Below, in pieces: positions 50,888 through 59,106 of a DNA stretch of 64,000 nt; within the stretch, counting starts at the first letter, position 1; each line of letters opens with the position of its first letter. Under the pieces are notes generated by a model. The model was not told the origin of the DNA, did not search any database, and was given only the letters and a program-made list of their open reading frames with translations. Both the position numbers and the translations under genes were made by a program. This DNA comes from Streptomyces sp. RB17 (GTDB lineage: Bacteria > Actinomycetota > Actinomycetes > Streptomycetales > Streptomycetaceae). The stretch spans positions 682,001 through 746,000 of the forward strand of contig NZ_WEGL01000002.1 of assembly GCF_009604455.1 (NCBI RefSeq), read 5' to 3'.

Positions 50888-53800
50888 ATGCCCCCCACCG
50901 CCCTGCACCCCGCCCCGGCCGGTATCCTGCCCGGCGTCCCCGTCGTCGACATCACCGCCACCGGTCCCGGGCGTACCCCCCTGCAGCAGGTCATGGACCT
51001 GATGCGCACCCACGGCCCGGTGCTCGTGCGCCGGCTGCACGGCCGGGACGCGATGTTCGTCGCCGACGCCGATCTGGTCGCGGACCTCGCCGACGAGCAG
51101 CGGTTCGCCAAGCACATCGGGCCCGCGCTGGAGAACGTGCGGTCCTTCGCCGCCGACGGCCTGTTCACGGCGTACAACGACGAGCCCAACTGGGCGAAGG
51201 CGCACGACATCCTGATGCCCGCCTTCGCGCTCGGCTCGATGCGCACCTACCACCCGGTGATGGTCAGGGTGGCCCGGCGGCTCATCGACTCCTGGGACCG
51301 CGCGGCCCGACAGGGGCGGCCGGTCGACGTGCCGGACGACATGACGCGGATGACCCTCGACACCATCGGGCTGGCCGGGTTCGACTACGACTTCGGCTCG
51401 TTCGAACGCGACGAGCCGCACCCCTTCGTGGAGTCGATGGTCCGCTGCCTGGAGTGGAGCATGACCCGCCTCGCCCGCACCCCCGGCCAGGACCACTCGG
51501 CGGCCGACGCGGCCTTCCGGGCGGACGCCGACCACCTCGCCGGGGTCGTGGACGAGGTCATCGCCTCCCGCACCGGTACCGACCAGAGCGGCGCCGAGGA
51601 CCTGCTCGGGCTGATGCTCAGCGCGCCGCACCCCGCCGACGGCACCACCCTGGACACCGCCAACATCCGCAACCAGGTCATCACCTTCCTCATCGCCGGC
51701 CACGAGACGACCTCCGGCGCGATGTCCTTCGCCCTGTACTACCTCGCCAAGCACCCCGCCGTGCTGCGGCTGGTGCAGCGCGAGGCCGACGCGCTGTGGG
51801 GCAGCGCGGCCGACCCGGAGCCGTCGTACGACGACATCGGCCGGCTCACCTACACCCGCCAGGTTCTCAACGAGGCGCTGCGGCTGTGGCCGACGGCCGC
51901 CGCCTTCAGCCGGCACGCGCGCGAGGACACCCTGCTCGGCGGCCGGATCCCGCTCGCGGCCGGGCAGGCCGTCACCGTGCTCACCCCGATGCTGCACCGG
52001 CAGCCCGTGTGGGGCGACAACCCGGAGCTGTTCGACCCCGAGCGGTTCACCGCCGAGGCGGAGGCGGCCCGCCCCGTGCACGCCTTCAAACCCTTCGGCA
52101 CCGGGGAACGCGCCTGCATCGGGCGGCAGTTCGCGCTGCACGAGGCGACCATGCTGCTCGCCATGCTGGTGCACCGGTACCGGCTGCACGACCACGCCGA
52201 CTACCGGCTCACCGTGAAGGAGACCCTCACCCTCAAGCCCGAGGGCTTCACCCTCACGCTGACCCCGCGCACCTCCGCCGACCGAGTCCACGCCCCGCTG
52301 CCGGGAGGCAGCCCCGCGCAGACCGACGAGGGCCCGGCCCCGGACACGCTCCCCACCCGGGTCCGCCCCGGCACCGGCGTCCTCTTCCTGCACGGCAGCA
52401 ACTACGGCACCTGCCGCGCCTTCGCCGCCCAGCTCGCCGACGAGGCGGCCGCCGTCGGCTGCGCCACGGAGGTCGCCGCGCTGGACGCGTACGCGGACGC
52501 ACTGCCCACCGACCGGACCGTCGTCATCACCGCCGCCTCCTACAACGGCCGGCCCACCGACGACGCCACGGCCTTCACCGCATGGCTCGACGGCACCCCC
52601 GACCTGACCGGGGTGACCTACGCCGTCCTCGGCGTCGGCGACCGCAACTGGGCCGCCACCTACCAGCAGGTTCCCACCCGCATCGACGCCCGCCTCGCCG
52701 AACTGGGCGCCACCCGCCTGACCGACCGGGCCGCCGCCGACGCCTCCGGCGATCTGAGCGGCACCGTACGGGAGTTCACGGCCCGGCTGCGCACCGCCCT
52801 GCTGACGGAGTGCGGCGATCCCGGCGCCGGTGCCCCGACGGCGGAGCCCACGGCCGCGTACGAGGTCCGCACGCTGACCGGCGGCCCGCTGTACGCCCTC
52901 GCCGCCCGGCACGAGCTGGTCCCGATGACCGTCACCGAGGCGTACGACCTCACCGCGCCGGAACACCCGCGCACCAAGCGGTTCCTGCGCGTCGCGCTGC
53001 CCGAGGGCGTCACCTACCGCACCGCCGACCACCTTACCGTGCTGCCCGCGAACGCCCCCGACCTGGTGGACCGTGCCGTCACCGCGTTCGGCTTCGACCC
53101 CGATGCCGTCCTGGACATCCGGGCCACGCACCGGCGCCGCGACCGACTGGCCGTGGACCGTCCGCTGACCGTACGGCAACTCCTCACGCACCACGTGGAG
53201 TTGCAGGAGCGGCCGACGGCCCGGCAACGGGCCCTGCTCGCCGAGGCCAACCCCTGCCCGCCCGAGCGTGCCGCCCTCGCCGCCCTGACCGGCGACGACC
53301 CGCGCACTCTGATGGAGCTGGCCGAGGACCACCCCGCCCTGCGCGGCGCCCTCGACTGGCCGCTCCTGCTCGATCTGCTGACCCCGCTGCGGCCGCGCCA
53401 CTACTCCGTGTCCTCCTCGCCGGCCGTCGATGCGGGTCACGTGGACCTCATGGTCTCCGTCCTCGACGCCCCCGCCCGCTCGGGCAAGGGCCGCTACCGA
53501 GGCACCGGCTCCGGCCACCTCGCGTCCCTCCGGCCCGGCGACACCGTGTTCGCCCGCGTCCAGCCCTGCCGCGCGGCCTTCCGGATTCACGGCTCCGCAC
53601 CGGTCGTGATGATCGCCGCCGGCACCGGACTCGCGCCGTTCCGCGGCGCCGTCGCCGACCGCGTCGCGGCCCGTGCGGCGGGCGCCGAACTCCCGCCCGC
53701 GCTCCTGTACTTCGGCTGCGACGCCCCCGACGCCGACTTCCTGCACGCCGGTGAGCTGCGGGATGCGGAGGTGTCCGGCGCGATCTCGCTGCGACCGGCC

Positions 53801-54064
53801 TTCAGCGCGGCCCCCGAGAACGGCGCGGTGTTCGTCCAGCACCGCGTCGCCGCCGAGGCCGACGAGGTCTGGGAGCTGCTGGAGTCCGGTGCGCGGGTGT
53901 ACGTGTGCGGGGACGGTGCGAGGATGGCACCGGGCGTCCGGGAGGCGTTCCGCGCGCTGTACCGGGAGCGGACGCCGGGCGGCGACGACGCGGCGGCCGG
54001 GCGGTGGCTCGACGGGCTGGTGGCCGAGGGGCGTTACGTGGAGGACGTGTACGCGGCGGGGTGA
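50888..54064 (+). CDS. Self-sufficient cytochrome P450 / NADPH-P450 reductase fusion (CYP102 family)
   Basis: This enzyme of about 1058 residues hydroxylates fatty acids in relatives such as P450 BM3. The haem domain (1-460) has FLIAGHETTSGAMSF, NEALRLWP and FKPFGTGERACIGRQFALHE with the ligand Cys. A flavodoxin domain follows (about 490-640: LFLHGSNYGTCRAFAAQLADEA; VLGVGDRNWAATYQ). Then come the FAD/NADPH reductase domains (about 670-1058: RHYSVSSSP, VMIAAGTGLAPFRG, LYFGCD, ending YVEDVYA). ATG at 50888 fits the family N-terminus. It is 11 kb from the stand-alone CYP102B-like gene and divergent from a PAS-LuxR regulator. Confidence 0.94.
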   Translation: MPPTALHPAPAGILPGVPVVDITATGPGRTPLQQVMDLMRTHGPVLVRRLHGRDAMFVADADLVADLADEQRFAKHIGPALENVRSFAADGLFTAYNDEPNWAKAHDILMPAFALGSMRTYHPVMVRVARRLIDSWDRAARQGRPVDVPDDMTRMTLDTIGLAGFDYDFGSFERDEPHPFVESMVRCLEWSMTRLARTPGQDHSAADAAFRADADHLAGVVDEVIASRTGTDQSGAEDLLGLMLSAPHPADGTTLDTANIRNQVITFLIAGHETTSGAMSFALYYLAKHPAVLRLVQREADALWGSAADPEPSYDDIGRLTYTRQVLNEALRLWPTAAAFSRHAREDTLLGGRIPLAAGQAVTVLTPMLHRQPVWGDNPELFDPERFTAEAEAARPVHAFKPFGTGERACIGRQFALHEATMLLAMLVHRYRLHDHADYRLTVKETLTLKPEGFTLTLTPRTSADRVHAPLPGGSPAQTDEGPAPDTLPTRVRPGTGVLFLHGSNYGTCRAFAAQLADEAAAVGCATEVAALDAYADALPTDRTVVITAASYNGRPTDDATAFTAWLDGTPDLTGVTYAVLGVGDRNWAATYQQVPTRIDARLAELGATRLTDRAAADASGDLSGTVREFTARLRTALLTECGDPGAGAPTAEPTAAYEVRTLTGGPLYALAARHELVPMTVTEAYDLTAPEHPRTKRFLRVALPEGVTYRTADHLTVLPANAPDLVDRAVTAFGFDPDAVLDIRATHRRRDRLAVDRPLTVRQLLTHHVELQERPTARQRALLAEANPCPPERAALAALTGDDPRTLMELAEDHPALRGALDWPLLLDLLTPLRPRHYSVSSSPAVDAGHVDLMVSVLDAPARSGKGRYRGTGSGHLASLRPGDTVFARVQPCRAAFRIHGSAPVVMIAAGTGLAPFRGAVADRVAARAAGAELPPALLYFGCDAPDADFLHAGELRDAEVSGAISLRPAFSAAPENGAVFVQHRVAAEADEVWELLESGARVYVCGDGARMAPGVREAFRALYRERTPGGDDAAAGRWLDGLVAEGRYVEDVYAAG

Positions 54065-54087
54065 GCCGGGGGCAGGGGCCGCGCCCC

Positions 54088-54135
54088 GAATGGGGCGCGG
54101 AGCTGTGCCGGTATGCGGCGCCCGCGGAGCGCTCC
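54088..54135 (+). repeat. Interspersed intergenic repeat, copy 5 (variant B)
   Basis: GAATGGGGCGCGGAGCTGTG followed by CCGGTATGCGGCGCCCGCGG lies between the P450 fusion and the ROK gene. It shares the GGGGCGCGG-GCTGT and GGTATGCGG blocks of the copies at 26164 and 36725. Confidence 0.55.
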
Positions 54136-54136
54136 G

Positions 54137-54159
54137 CTTAGCTCAGATCGTGAACTAAG
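54137..54159. promoter_or_regulatory. XylR-like dyad upstream of the ROK regulator gene
   Basis: CTTAGCTC and GAACTAAG form an 8-bp inverted repeat (one mismatch) with a 7-base spacer, 75 bases before the ROK start. The TTAGT...ACTAA outline is that of known ROK/XylR operators in Gram-positive bacteria. Autoregulation by the adjacent ROK protein is likely. Confidence 0.55.
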
Positions 54160-54234
54160 GGTTGGGAGAATCTCGCGTTCCGCCCGTCCGAAGGGGTATG
54201 TTGCAGGTCGGGCAGGGTTCGTGAAGGGAGCGGC

Positions 54235-55524
54235 ATGGCGGGGCGTAACGGGCGCACGGTGCGCGACCTCAGGCGGGGCAACCGCACGGCGGTGCTGCAG
54301 AAGCTCTACTTCGACGGCCCCCTCAGCCGTTTCGAGCTCGGCCCTGCCACCGGCCTGAGCTCGGGCTCGGTCAGCAACGTGGTCGCCGACCTGATCGCGG
54401 ACGGTCTGGTCGAGGAGGCCGGCAGCGTCGACTCCGACGGCGGCCGGCCCCGTACCCTGCTGCGCGTCGCTCCGGACAGCGGACAGATGATCGGCGTCGA
54501 CGTCGGCGAGACCCGGGTCCGCGTCGAGCTGTTCGACCTGGCCCTGACCGAACTCGCCCGCACCGAACACCCGTTGGCCCCGCAGAACTACGACGCCGAG
54601 GTGATCGCCGGTCACATCCGGGATGGCATCGCCGAGGTCCTGGGCGCCGAACGGGCCGTGCCCGAGCGGCTGCTCGGGGTCGGCGTCGGCGTCCCCGGCA
54701 TAGTCGAACACACCCCGGAGCAGGGTGCCGTCGTCCACGGGCAGACCATCGGCTGGGACGCCGTCCCGCTGGAGCGGCTGCTCCGCTCGGCCTCTCGACT
54801 CCCCGAAGAGATCCCGTACTTCATCGACAACGGCGCCAAGACGCTGGGCCAGGCCGAGATGTGGTTCGGAGCGGGACGTGGCGCCCGCAACGCCGTGGTC
54901 GTGCTGTTCGGCTCCGGCGTCGGTGCCTGCGTGGTCACACCCGAGGTGGAGCACGGGCGGGCGGTGGAGTGGGGGCATCTGACCGTGCGGGTGCGAGGAC
55001 GCCGCTGCCGCTGTGGTGCGCCCGGCTGCCTGGAGGCCTACGCGGGCGCCGAGTCGCTGCTGGCCCGCTGGCGGGAGGAGGGCGGACGGCCGCCCGAGGG
55101 CACCGACGAGGAGACCGCGCTCACCGCGATGCTCGCCGCCGCGTACCCGGCCGACGGCGCGGAGCCCGATCCGGTCGCGCTGGCCGTGCTGGAGGAGACC
55201 GCCGAGTACCTCGGGGCCGGCCTGTCCGACCTGATCAACCTCTTCCAGCCCGAGCGGATCCTCATCGGCGGGTGGGCCGGACTCCAGCTGGGCGCCCGCT
55301 TCCTGCCGGCCGTACGGCGGCACGCGACGACGTACGCGCTGCGTCATCCGGCCGACAAGGTCACCATCGACCTCGGCCGGCTGGGTCCGGACGCGGTCAC
55401 CGTCGGCGCGGCGATCCTGCCGCTGGCCGACTTCTTCACCAGCGGCGGCCGCCGCCCGGAACCGGTCACCGAGGACCGCCTGCCGGCGTGGCGAGCCGCG
55501 CTGCGACAGAGGGCGCCGCGGTAG
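54235..55524 (+). CDS. ROK-family transcriptional regulator
   Basis: The protein has 429 residues. The N-terminal winged helix-turn-helix (RRGNRTAVLQKLYFDGPLSRFELGPATGLSSGSVSNVVADLIADGLV) precedes a ROK sugar-kinase-like domain (GVDVGETRVRVELFDL; LLGVGVGVPGIV) with the zinc motif CRCGAPGCLE. In place of the catalytic NDAN of ROK kinases it has N199-G200-A201-K202, so phosphotransfer is not expected and it should act only as a sugar-responsive regulator. The effector is unknown, and no sugar operon adjoins it. The dyad at 54137-54159 is its probable operator. Confidence 0.9.
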   Translation: MAGRNGRTVRDLRRGNRTAVLQKLYFDGPLSRFELGPATGLSSGSVSNVVADLIADGLVEEAGSVDSDGGRPRTLLRVAPDSGQMIGVDVGETRVRVELFDLALTELARTEHPLAPQNYDAEVIAGHIRDGIAEVLGAERAVPERLLGVGVGVPGIVEHTPEQGAVVHGQTIGWDAVPLERLLRSASRLPEEIPYFIDNGAKTLGQAEMWFGAGRGARNAVVVLFGSGVGACVVTPEVEHGRAVEWGHLTVRVRGRRCRCGAPGCLEAYAGAESLLARWREEGGRPPEGTDEETALTAMLAAAYPADGAEPDPVALAVLEETAEYLGAGLSDLINLFQPERILIGGWAGLQLGARFLPAVRRHATTYALRHPADKVTIDLGRLGPDAVTVGAAILPLADFFTSGGRRPEPVTEDRLPAWRAALRQRAPR

Positions 55525-55595
55525 CAACAGGGCGGGGAAGGAACCGCGAACAGTCACGACGGCGCCGCGGACGGCCGCCCGCCGCGCAGCGCTGC

Positions 55596-55781
55596 TCAGG
55601 CCGGCGGTTCGTCCGCGTCGGGCGCGTCCTCCGCCGGCGCCACGTCCTGCTCGCGCGGCTCACGCGGCTTGCGCGGCCTGACCTCCCACGGGTCGTCGCC
55701 GGTGCCCGCCTGCTGGTCGGGCATGTCCCTCGGCACCGGGCCCGTGTCGCGCTCCGGCTCCGGTTCTCGCTGTGCGGCCAT
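55596..55781 (-). CDS. Small acidic/basic hypothetical protein
   Basis: This 61-residue protein is very rich in Pro, Glu, Asp and Arg (REPEPERDTGPVPRDMPDQQ; PWEVRPRKPREPREQDVAPA). ATG at 55781 is preceded by GGGGAGA with five-base spacing, which supports translation. It is probably disordered. It follows the epimerase gene by 33 bases on the same strand. Function unknown. Confidence 0.6.
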   Translation of the reverse strand: MAAQREPEPERDTGPVPRDMPDQQAGTGDDPWEVRPRKPREPREQDVAPAEDAPDADEPPA

Positions 55782-55814
55782 GGTGTTCTCCCCTCGGCCC
55801 GGGCGGGCGGCGGG

Positions 55815-56846
55815 TCAGCCGACCTTGCGCCCGCGCATCGGCTCGGTGTCCATCCCCGAGCCCTTCTGCAGTCCGTCGAGGAACTCCTGCAGCACCTCGG
55901 TCGCCGTGCGCCGCGGCTGCCAGCCCAGCTCGGTGCGCGCCCGGCCGCAGTCCATCAGCGGCAGCCGCAGCACGGCGTCGAACAGGTGCGGCGAGGCCGG
56001 CAGCAGATGCAGCCCCCAGGCCGCGGCGATCGCCGACCGGGCCGCCGTACGCGGCAGCCGTACCGGGCGGCTGCCCAGCAGTTCGGCGAGCACGCCGGTG
56101 TCGAGCGGCGGGTCCGCGGCGAGGTTGAAGGCGCCCCGCGCGCCGTCCGGGTGCACCGCGAGCCGGTAGGCCTCGGCGGCGTCGTCCGTGTGCAGCGCCT
56201 GCACCCTGAGCCCCGGGACGTGCGGCAGGAACGGAAGCAGCTCCGGCCGCACCAGCGGACCCGGCAGGAAACGCCCGCCGAAGATCCGCCGCTGCTCGCT
56301 CGCCGACTGCCACTTGAACAGGAACGCCGGGCGCATCCGCACCACCCGCACCTCGGGATGGTCCCGCTCGAACACGTCCAGCGTGCGCTCCAGATAGGCC
56401 TTCTCCCGGCAGTAGGCGGCGTCCGGCCAGCCGTGGGTCGGCCAGGACTCGTCCACAGCGTGGTCCTTCGGGCCGGGCGAGTACGCGCCCACGGACGAGG
56501 CGTGCACCAGCACCGGCACCCGCGCCGCGGAGACCGCCTCGAACACCCGGATGCCGCCGAGCACATTGGTCCGCCAGGTGACCGCCGGATCGTGCGTCGG
56601 CTGGAACGCCCAGGCCAGGTGGATCACCGCGTCGGCGCCCTCGAAACGCTCGGCGAGGTGCGGCTGTTCGGAGGCGAGGTCGACCGCGGACCACTCGGTC
56701 TTCGGCGGCGACCAGGCCGGCGTGCGCCGGGCCAGACCGCGCACCGACTTGACCTCCGGGTCCTCCGCGAGCAACCGCACCACGCTCGTGCCCACATTGC
56801 CGGTGGCACCCGTGACGACGACCCTGATGCCCGCTGCGCTGCTCAC
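55815..56846 (-). CDS. NAD-dependent epimerase/dehydratase family protein (extended SDR)
   Basis: This 343-residue protein has an N-terminal Rossmann motif VVVTGATGNVGTSVVRLL, VIHLAWAFQPTHD, VHASSVGAYSPG and a YCREKAYLER stretch with the Tyr-xxx-Lys pair. The C-terminal part resembles the substrate domain of epimerases (GAFNLAADPPLDTGVLAELLG). GTG at 56846 follows GAGAGGAG. The substrate is unknown. A structured RNA with terminator lies about 110 bases upstream on the same strand. Confidence 0.87.
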   Translation of the reverse strand: MSSAAGIRVVVTGATGNVGTSVVRLLAEDPEVKSVRGLARRTPAWSPPKTEWSAVDLASEQPHLAERFEGADAVIHLAWAFQPTHDPAVTWRTNVLGGIRVFEAVSAARVPVLVHASSVGAYSPGPKDHAVDESWPTHGWPDAAYCREKAYLERTLDVFERDHPEVRVVRMRPAFLFKWQSASEQRRIFGGRFLPGPLVRPELLPFLPHVPGLRVQALHTDDAAEAYRLAVHPDGARGAFNLAADPPLDTGVLAELLGSRPVRLPRTAARSAIAAAWGLHLLPASPHLFDAVLRLPLMDCGRARTELGWQPRRTATEVLQEFLDGLQKGSGMDTEPMRGRKVG

Positions 56847-56954
56847 CTTCGGCTCCTCTCGGCCCACGCTCCGGCGGACCGGCCGGGTACCCGGGCCCGG
56901 GCGCGCGCACACCAGGCCCCACCCCGGCCCACCCCACCCCGGTCGGCCGATGAA

Positions 56955-57120
56955 GACGAAAGGGCCCCGGCCGTGACGGGGGATTCACGACCGGGGCGTC
57001 TGGTGGTGGGCACGGATGGCGGTCGCCTCTCGGCGACAGGCTCCACAGGGCTTCAGCCGAACGATCGTCCCTGTGGGCAGAAGGTGAGGCCCGGGGACAC
57101 TGTCCCATCCGTACCCACCG
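56955..57120 (-). ncRNA. Candidate structured small RNA or leader with intrinsic-type terminator
   Basis: On the minus strand a 15-bp stem (57105-57119 with 57005-57019: GGUGGGUACGGAUGG / CCAUCCGUGCCCACC, one G-U pair) closes a multi-branched fold. Inside are GGGAC-AGU-GUCCC (about 57107-57095), CCACAGGG/CCCUGUGG (57069-57076 with 57043-57050, 18-base loop) and GUCGCC-GAGA-GGCGAC (57037-57022), whose loop is a GNRA tetraloop only on this strand. A terminator hairpin follows (56964-56997) with a CCCTTTCGTCTTC tail. A -10-like TAGAAC (57124-57129) puts the start at about 57119. No protein frame fits. Either a stand-alone sRNA of about 165 bases or a regulatory leader of the epimerase gene; I cannot match it to a named family. 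Confidence 0.7.
56964..56997 (-). terminator. Terminator hairpin after the candidate RNA
   Basis: GCCCCGGTCGTGA and TCACGGCCGGGGC pair over 13 positions with one mismatch and an 8-base loop; on the minus strand the stem is followed by CCTTTCGTCTTC. Stem strength and pyrimidine tail point to termination in the minus direction. Confidence 0.7.
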
Positions 57121-57356
57121 ATGGTTCTACGGACAACGACCCCGTGCTGTTCCGGCCGGTCATGTGACCTGCGCCACTTCCCATGATGCTCAGCCCAACG
57201 GGCTCCCGTCCAGCCTTTCGAGCAGGCCGGCGGGGCCCGCGTAGACGGCACCCCGGCCGGCTCCAGGGAGTGCTCCACGGGTTCCGAGGCCGGCTTGCCC
57301 TCCTGCACGTCCTCCGAGCTCGCTGTCTCCGCGATCCGGAGACCACACCGGCCGGA

Positions 57357-58400
57357 TCAGGAACCCGCCGCGCGCGCCGGAAGCCGGCCCTCCCGGGTCC
57401 AGGCCAGCAGCTCGTCGGCGGACCAGGTGGTCACCACCCGTTCGGCGGGCACCCCGCACTCCTCGGCCCGGGCGCAGCCGAGGATCTGCCAGTCCAGCTG
57501 GCCGGGCGCGTGCGCGTCGGTGTCGACGGAGAACAGCACGCCCGCGTCCACGGCACGGCGCAGCAGTCGGCGGGGCGGGTCCAGCCGCTCGGGGCGGCTG
57601 TTGATCTCCACGGCCGTACCGGACTCGGCGCAGGCCGCGAACACCGCGTCCGGATCGAACTCCGACTCCGGCCGCCCCCGGCCCGTCACCAGCCGCCCCG
57701 TGCAGTGCCCGAGCACATCGGCGCGCGGATTGCGTACGGCGGCCACCATCCGGCGGGTCATCGAGCGGGCGTCCATCCGCAGCTTGGAATGCACCGACAC
57801 CACGACCACGTCCAGCCGCTCCAGCAGCTCCGGCTCCTGGTCCAGCGAGCCGTCCTCGAGGATGTCGCACTCGATGCCGGTGAGCAGCCGGAACGGTGCC
57901 CATCGCCCGTTCAGCTCCGCCACCACCGTCAACTGCTCACGCAACCGCTCCGGCGACAGGCCGCGGGCCACGGTCAGCCGGGGGGAGTGGTCGGTGAGAG
58001 CGGTCCACTCGTGCCCGAGCCCGGCTGCCGCCCGCCCCATCTCCTCGATCGGACTGCCCCCGTCGGACCAGTCCGAATGCGTGTGACAGTCCCCGCGCAT
58101 CAGCGCCCGCAGCTCCGCGCCGGCGCCCTCCGCCCCGACCGACACCCCGGCCTCCTCCTCCAGCTTGCGCAGATAACCGGGCACCTCCCCGGCCAGCGCC
58201 TCCCGGACAACCTGCGCCGTTTTCGGCCCGACCCCCTTCAGCGCCTCCAAGGTCCCGGCCGCGGCCCGCTCGGCCACCTCGTCCGCGGGCAGGGCGGCCA
58301 GCGTCCGGGAGGCGGTACGGAAGGCCTTGACCCGGTAGGTGGGCGCGAGCGCCCGCTCCAGCAGAAAGGCGATCCGGTCAAGAGCGGCGACGGGATCCAT
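57357..58400 (-). CDS. Helix-hairpin-helix plus PHP-domain phosphoesterase
   Basis: This 347-residue protein has residues 1-95 resembling the helical N-terminus of DNA polymerase X/beta (RIAFLLERALAPTYRVKAFRTASRTL; GTLEALKGVGPKTAQVVREAL, an HhH motif). Residues 100-320 form a PHP domain with metal-binding HTHSDWSDGG, ALTDHSPRL, GIECDIL, VSVHSKL, LGHCTGRL, VEINSRPERLD and DTDAHAPGQ. It looks like the C-terminal PHP module of polymerase X without the polymerase palm, probably a phosphatase or 3'-nuclease. ATG at 58400. The region 57190-57356 downstream still shows coding-like codons but no start. Confidence 0.87.
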   Translation of the reverse strand: MDPVAALDRIAFLLERALAPTYRVKAFRTASRTLAALPADEVAERAAAGTLEALKGVGPKTAQVVREALAGEVPGYLRKLEEEAGVSVGAEGAGAELRALMRGDCHTHSDWSDGGSPIEEMGRAAAGLGHEWTALTDHSPRLTVARGLSPERLREQLTVVAELNGRWAPFRLLTGIECDILEDGSLDQEPELLERLDVVVVSVHSKLRMDARSMTRRMVAAVRNPRADVLGHCTGRLVTGRGRPESEFDPDAVFAACAESGTAVEINSRPERLDPPRRLLRRAVDAGVLFSVDTDAHAPGQLDWQILGCARAEECGVPAERVVTTWSADELLAWTREGRLPARAAGS

Positions 58401-58423
58401 GCAACCCAGAGTGCCCGAGGCGC

Positions 58424-58485
58424 CCTGAAGGGGCGCGGGGAACCGCGCGATCAGCCACGAGCCACCCGCAGACCGCGACGGTCCG
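58424..58485 (+). repeat. Interspersed intergenic repeat, copy 6
   Basis: CCTGAAGGGGCGCGGGGAAC followed by CGCGCGATCAGCCACGAGCC belongs to the same family as copies at 15941 and 38893. It ends within a few bases of the truncated SDR fragment that follows, which suggests involvement in the rearrangement. Confidence 0.7.
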
Positions 58486-58494
58486 CGGGTGGCC

Positions 58495-58788
58495 ACGCGG
58501 ACGAACCCGTCCTGTGCGGGCAGCACGCGGCCCGGCACATGATCCGGCAGGGCGACGGCGGCAGAATCGTCAACGTCACCTCCGTCCACGAACACAGGCC
58601 CCGGGGCGGCGCGGCGCCGTACTGCGCGGCCAAGGGCGGGCTCGGGCTGCTCACCCAGGTCATGGCGCTGGAGCTCGCCGAGCAGGGCATCGCCGTGAAC
58701 GCGGTCGCGCCGGGCGAGATCGCCACGCCGACGACCGGTCAGGAGGACACCGCCGGCTCCCACCTGACCGGCGACGAATGGCGCCGAC
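58495..58788 (+). pseudogene. Truncated short-chain dehydrogenase
   Basis: The plus-strand frame reads CGQHAARHMIRQGDGGRIVN then VTSVHEHRPRGGAAPYCAAKGGLGLLTQVM and VNAVAPGEIATP, the middle and C-terminal part of an SDR with the Tyr-xxx-Lys catalytic pair and the VAPG motif. The nucleotide-binding N-terminus (about 100 residues) is missing; a repeat lies at the break. The C-terminal end also degenerates into Arg-rich sequence after TGDEWRRR. A pseudogene. Confidence 0.65.
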
Positions 58789-58797
58789 GCCGAGGCC

Positions 58798-59106
58798 ATG
58801 CGCCTGCGGACCGGTTTCTGCGACGGTCCCGGCAACCGCCGCGTCCGCCGCGGCCGGGGCCTGCGCCACGCCGACACCACCGGCCGGCCCCTCACCGCGG
58901 TCGCCGTGACCGCCGAGAGCGGCCGGGCGAGCCGCGCGGCCCGGCACCGGCGGATCACCCGTGCCGTCCGCGAGGTCAGCCACCACCTGGGCAACACCCC
59001 GGCGGCGTGCCGGTCCTCCTCCGTCGGGGCGGCCGTACTCGATCATCTGGACGGCGTCGGCGGACGACTCGTCGGCGCGCGAAGCGTTCTAGGCTCTATT
59101 GCATGA
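58798..59106 (+). pseudogene. Type IB topoisomerase C-terminal fragment
   Basis: The frame ends RHRRITRAVREVSHHLGNTP followed by AACRSSSVGAAVLDHLDG, which matches the end of bacterial topoisomerase IB (typically VS..LGNTPAVCR.SYV.P.V...Y..G, where the SY Tyr is the nucleophile). Here Tyr is replaced (SSSV), and the DNA-binding and core domains are gone. Together with the SDR fragment it marks a decayed segment. Confidence 0.5.

Noticed and set aside
50693..53842. Open frame of 1049 codons on the minus strand
   Set aside because: It is antisense to the P450-reductase fusion, whose domains are fully recognisable; its protein is Gly/Val/Arg/Glu-rich, the usual mirror of a GC-rich gene.
57190..57356. 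Coding-like stretch downstream of the PHP gene
   Set aside because: Codon bias continues on the minus strand (GAVYAGPAGLLERLDGSPLG) but without start or ribosome-binding site; probably an old C-terminus left after a frameshift, too weak to call.
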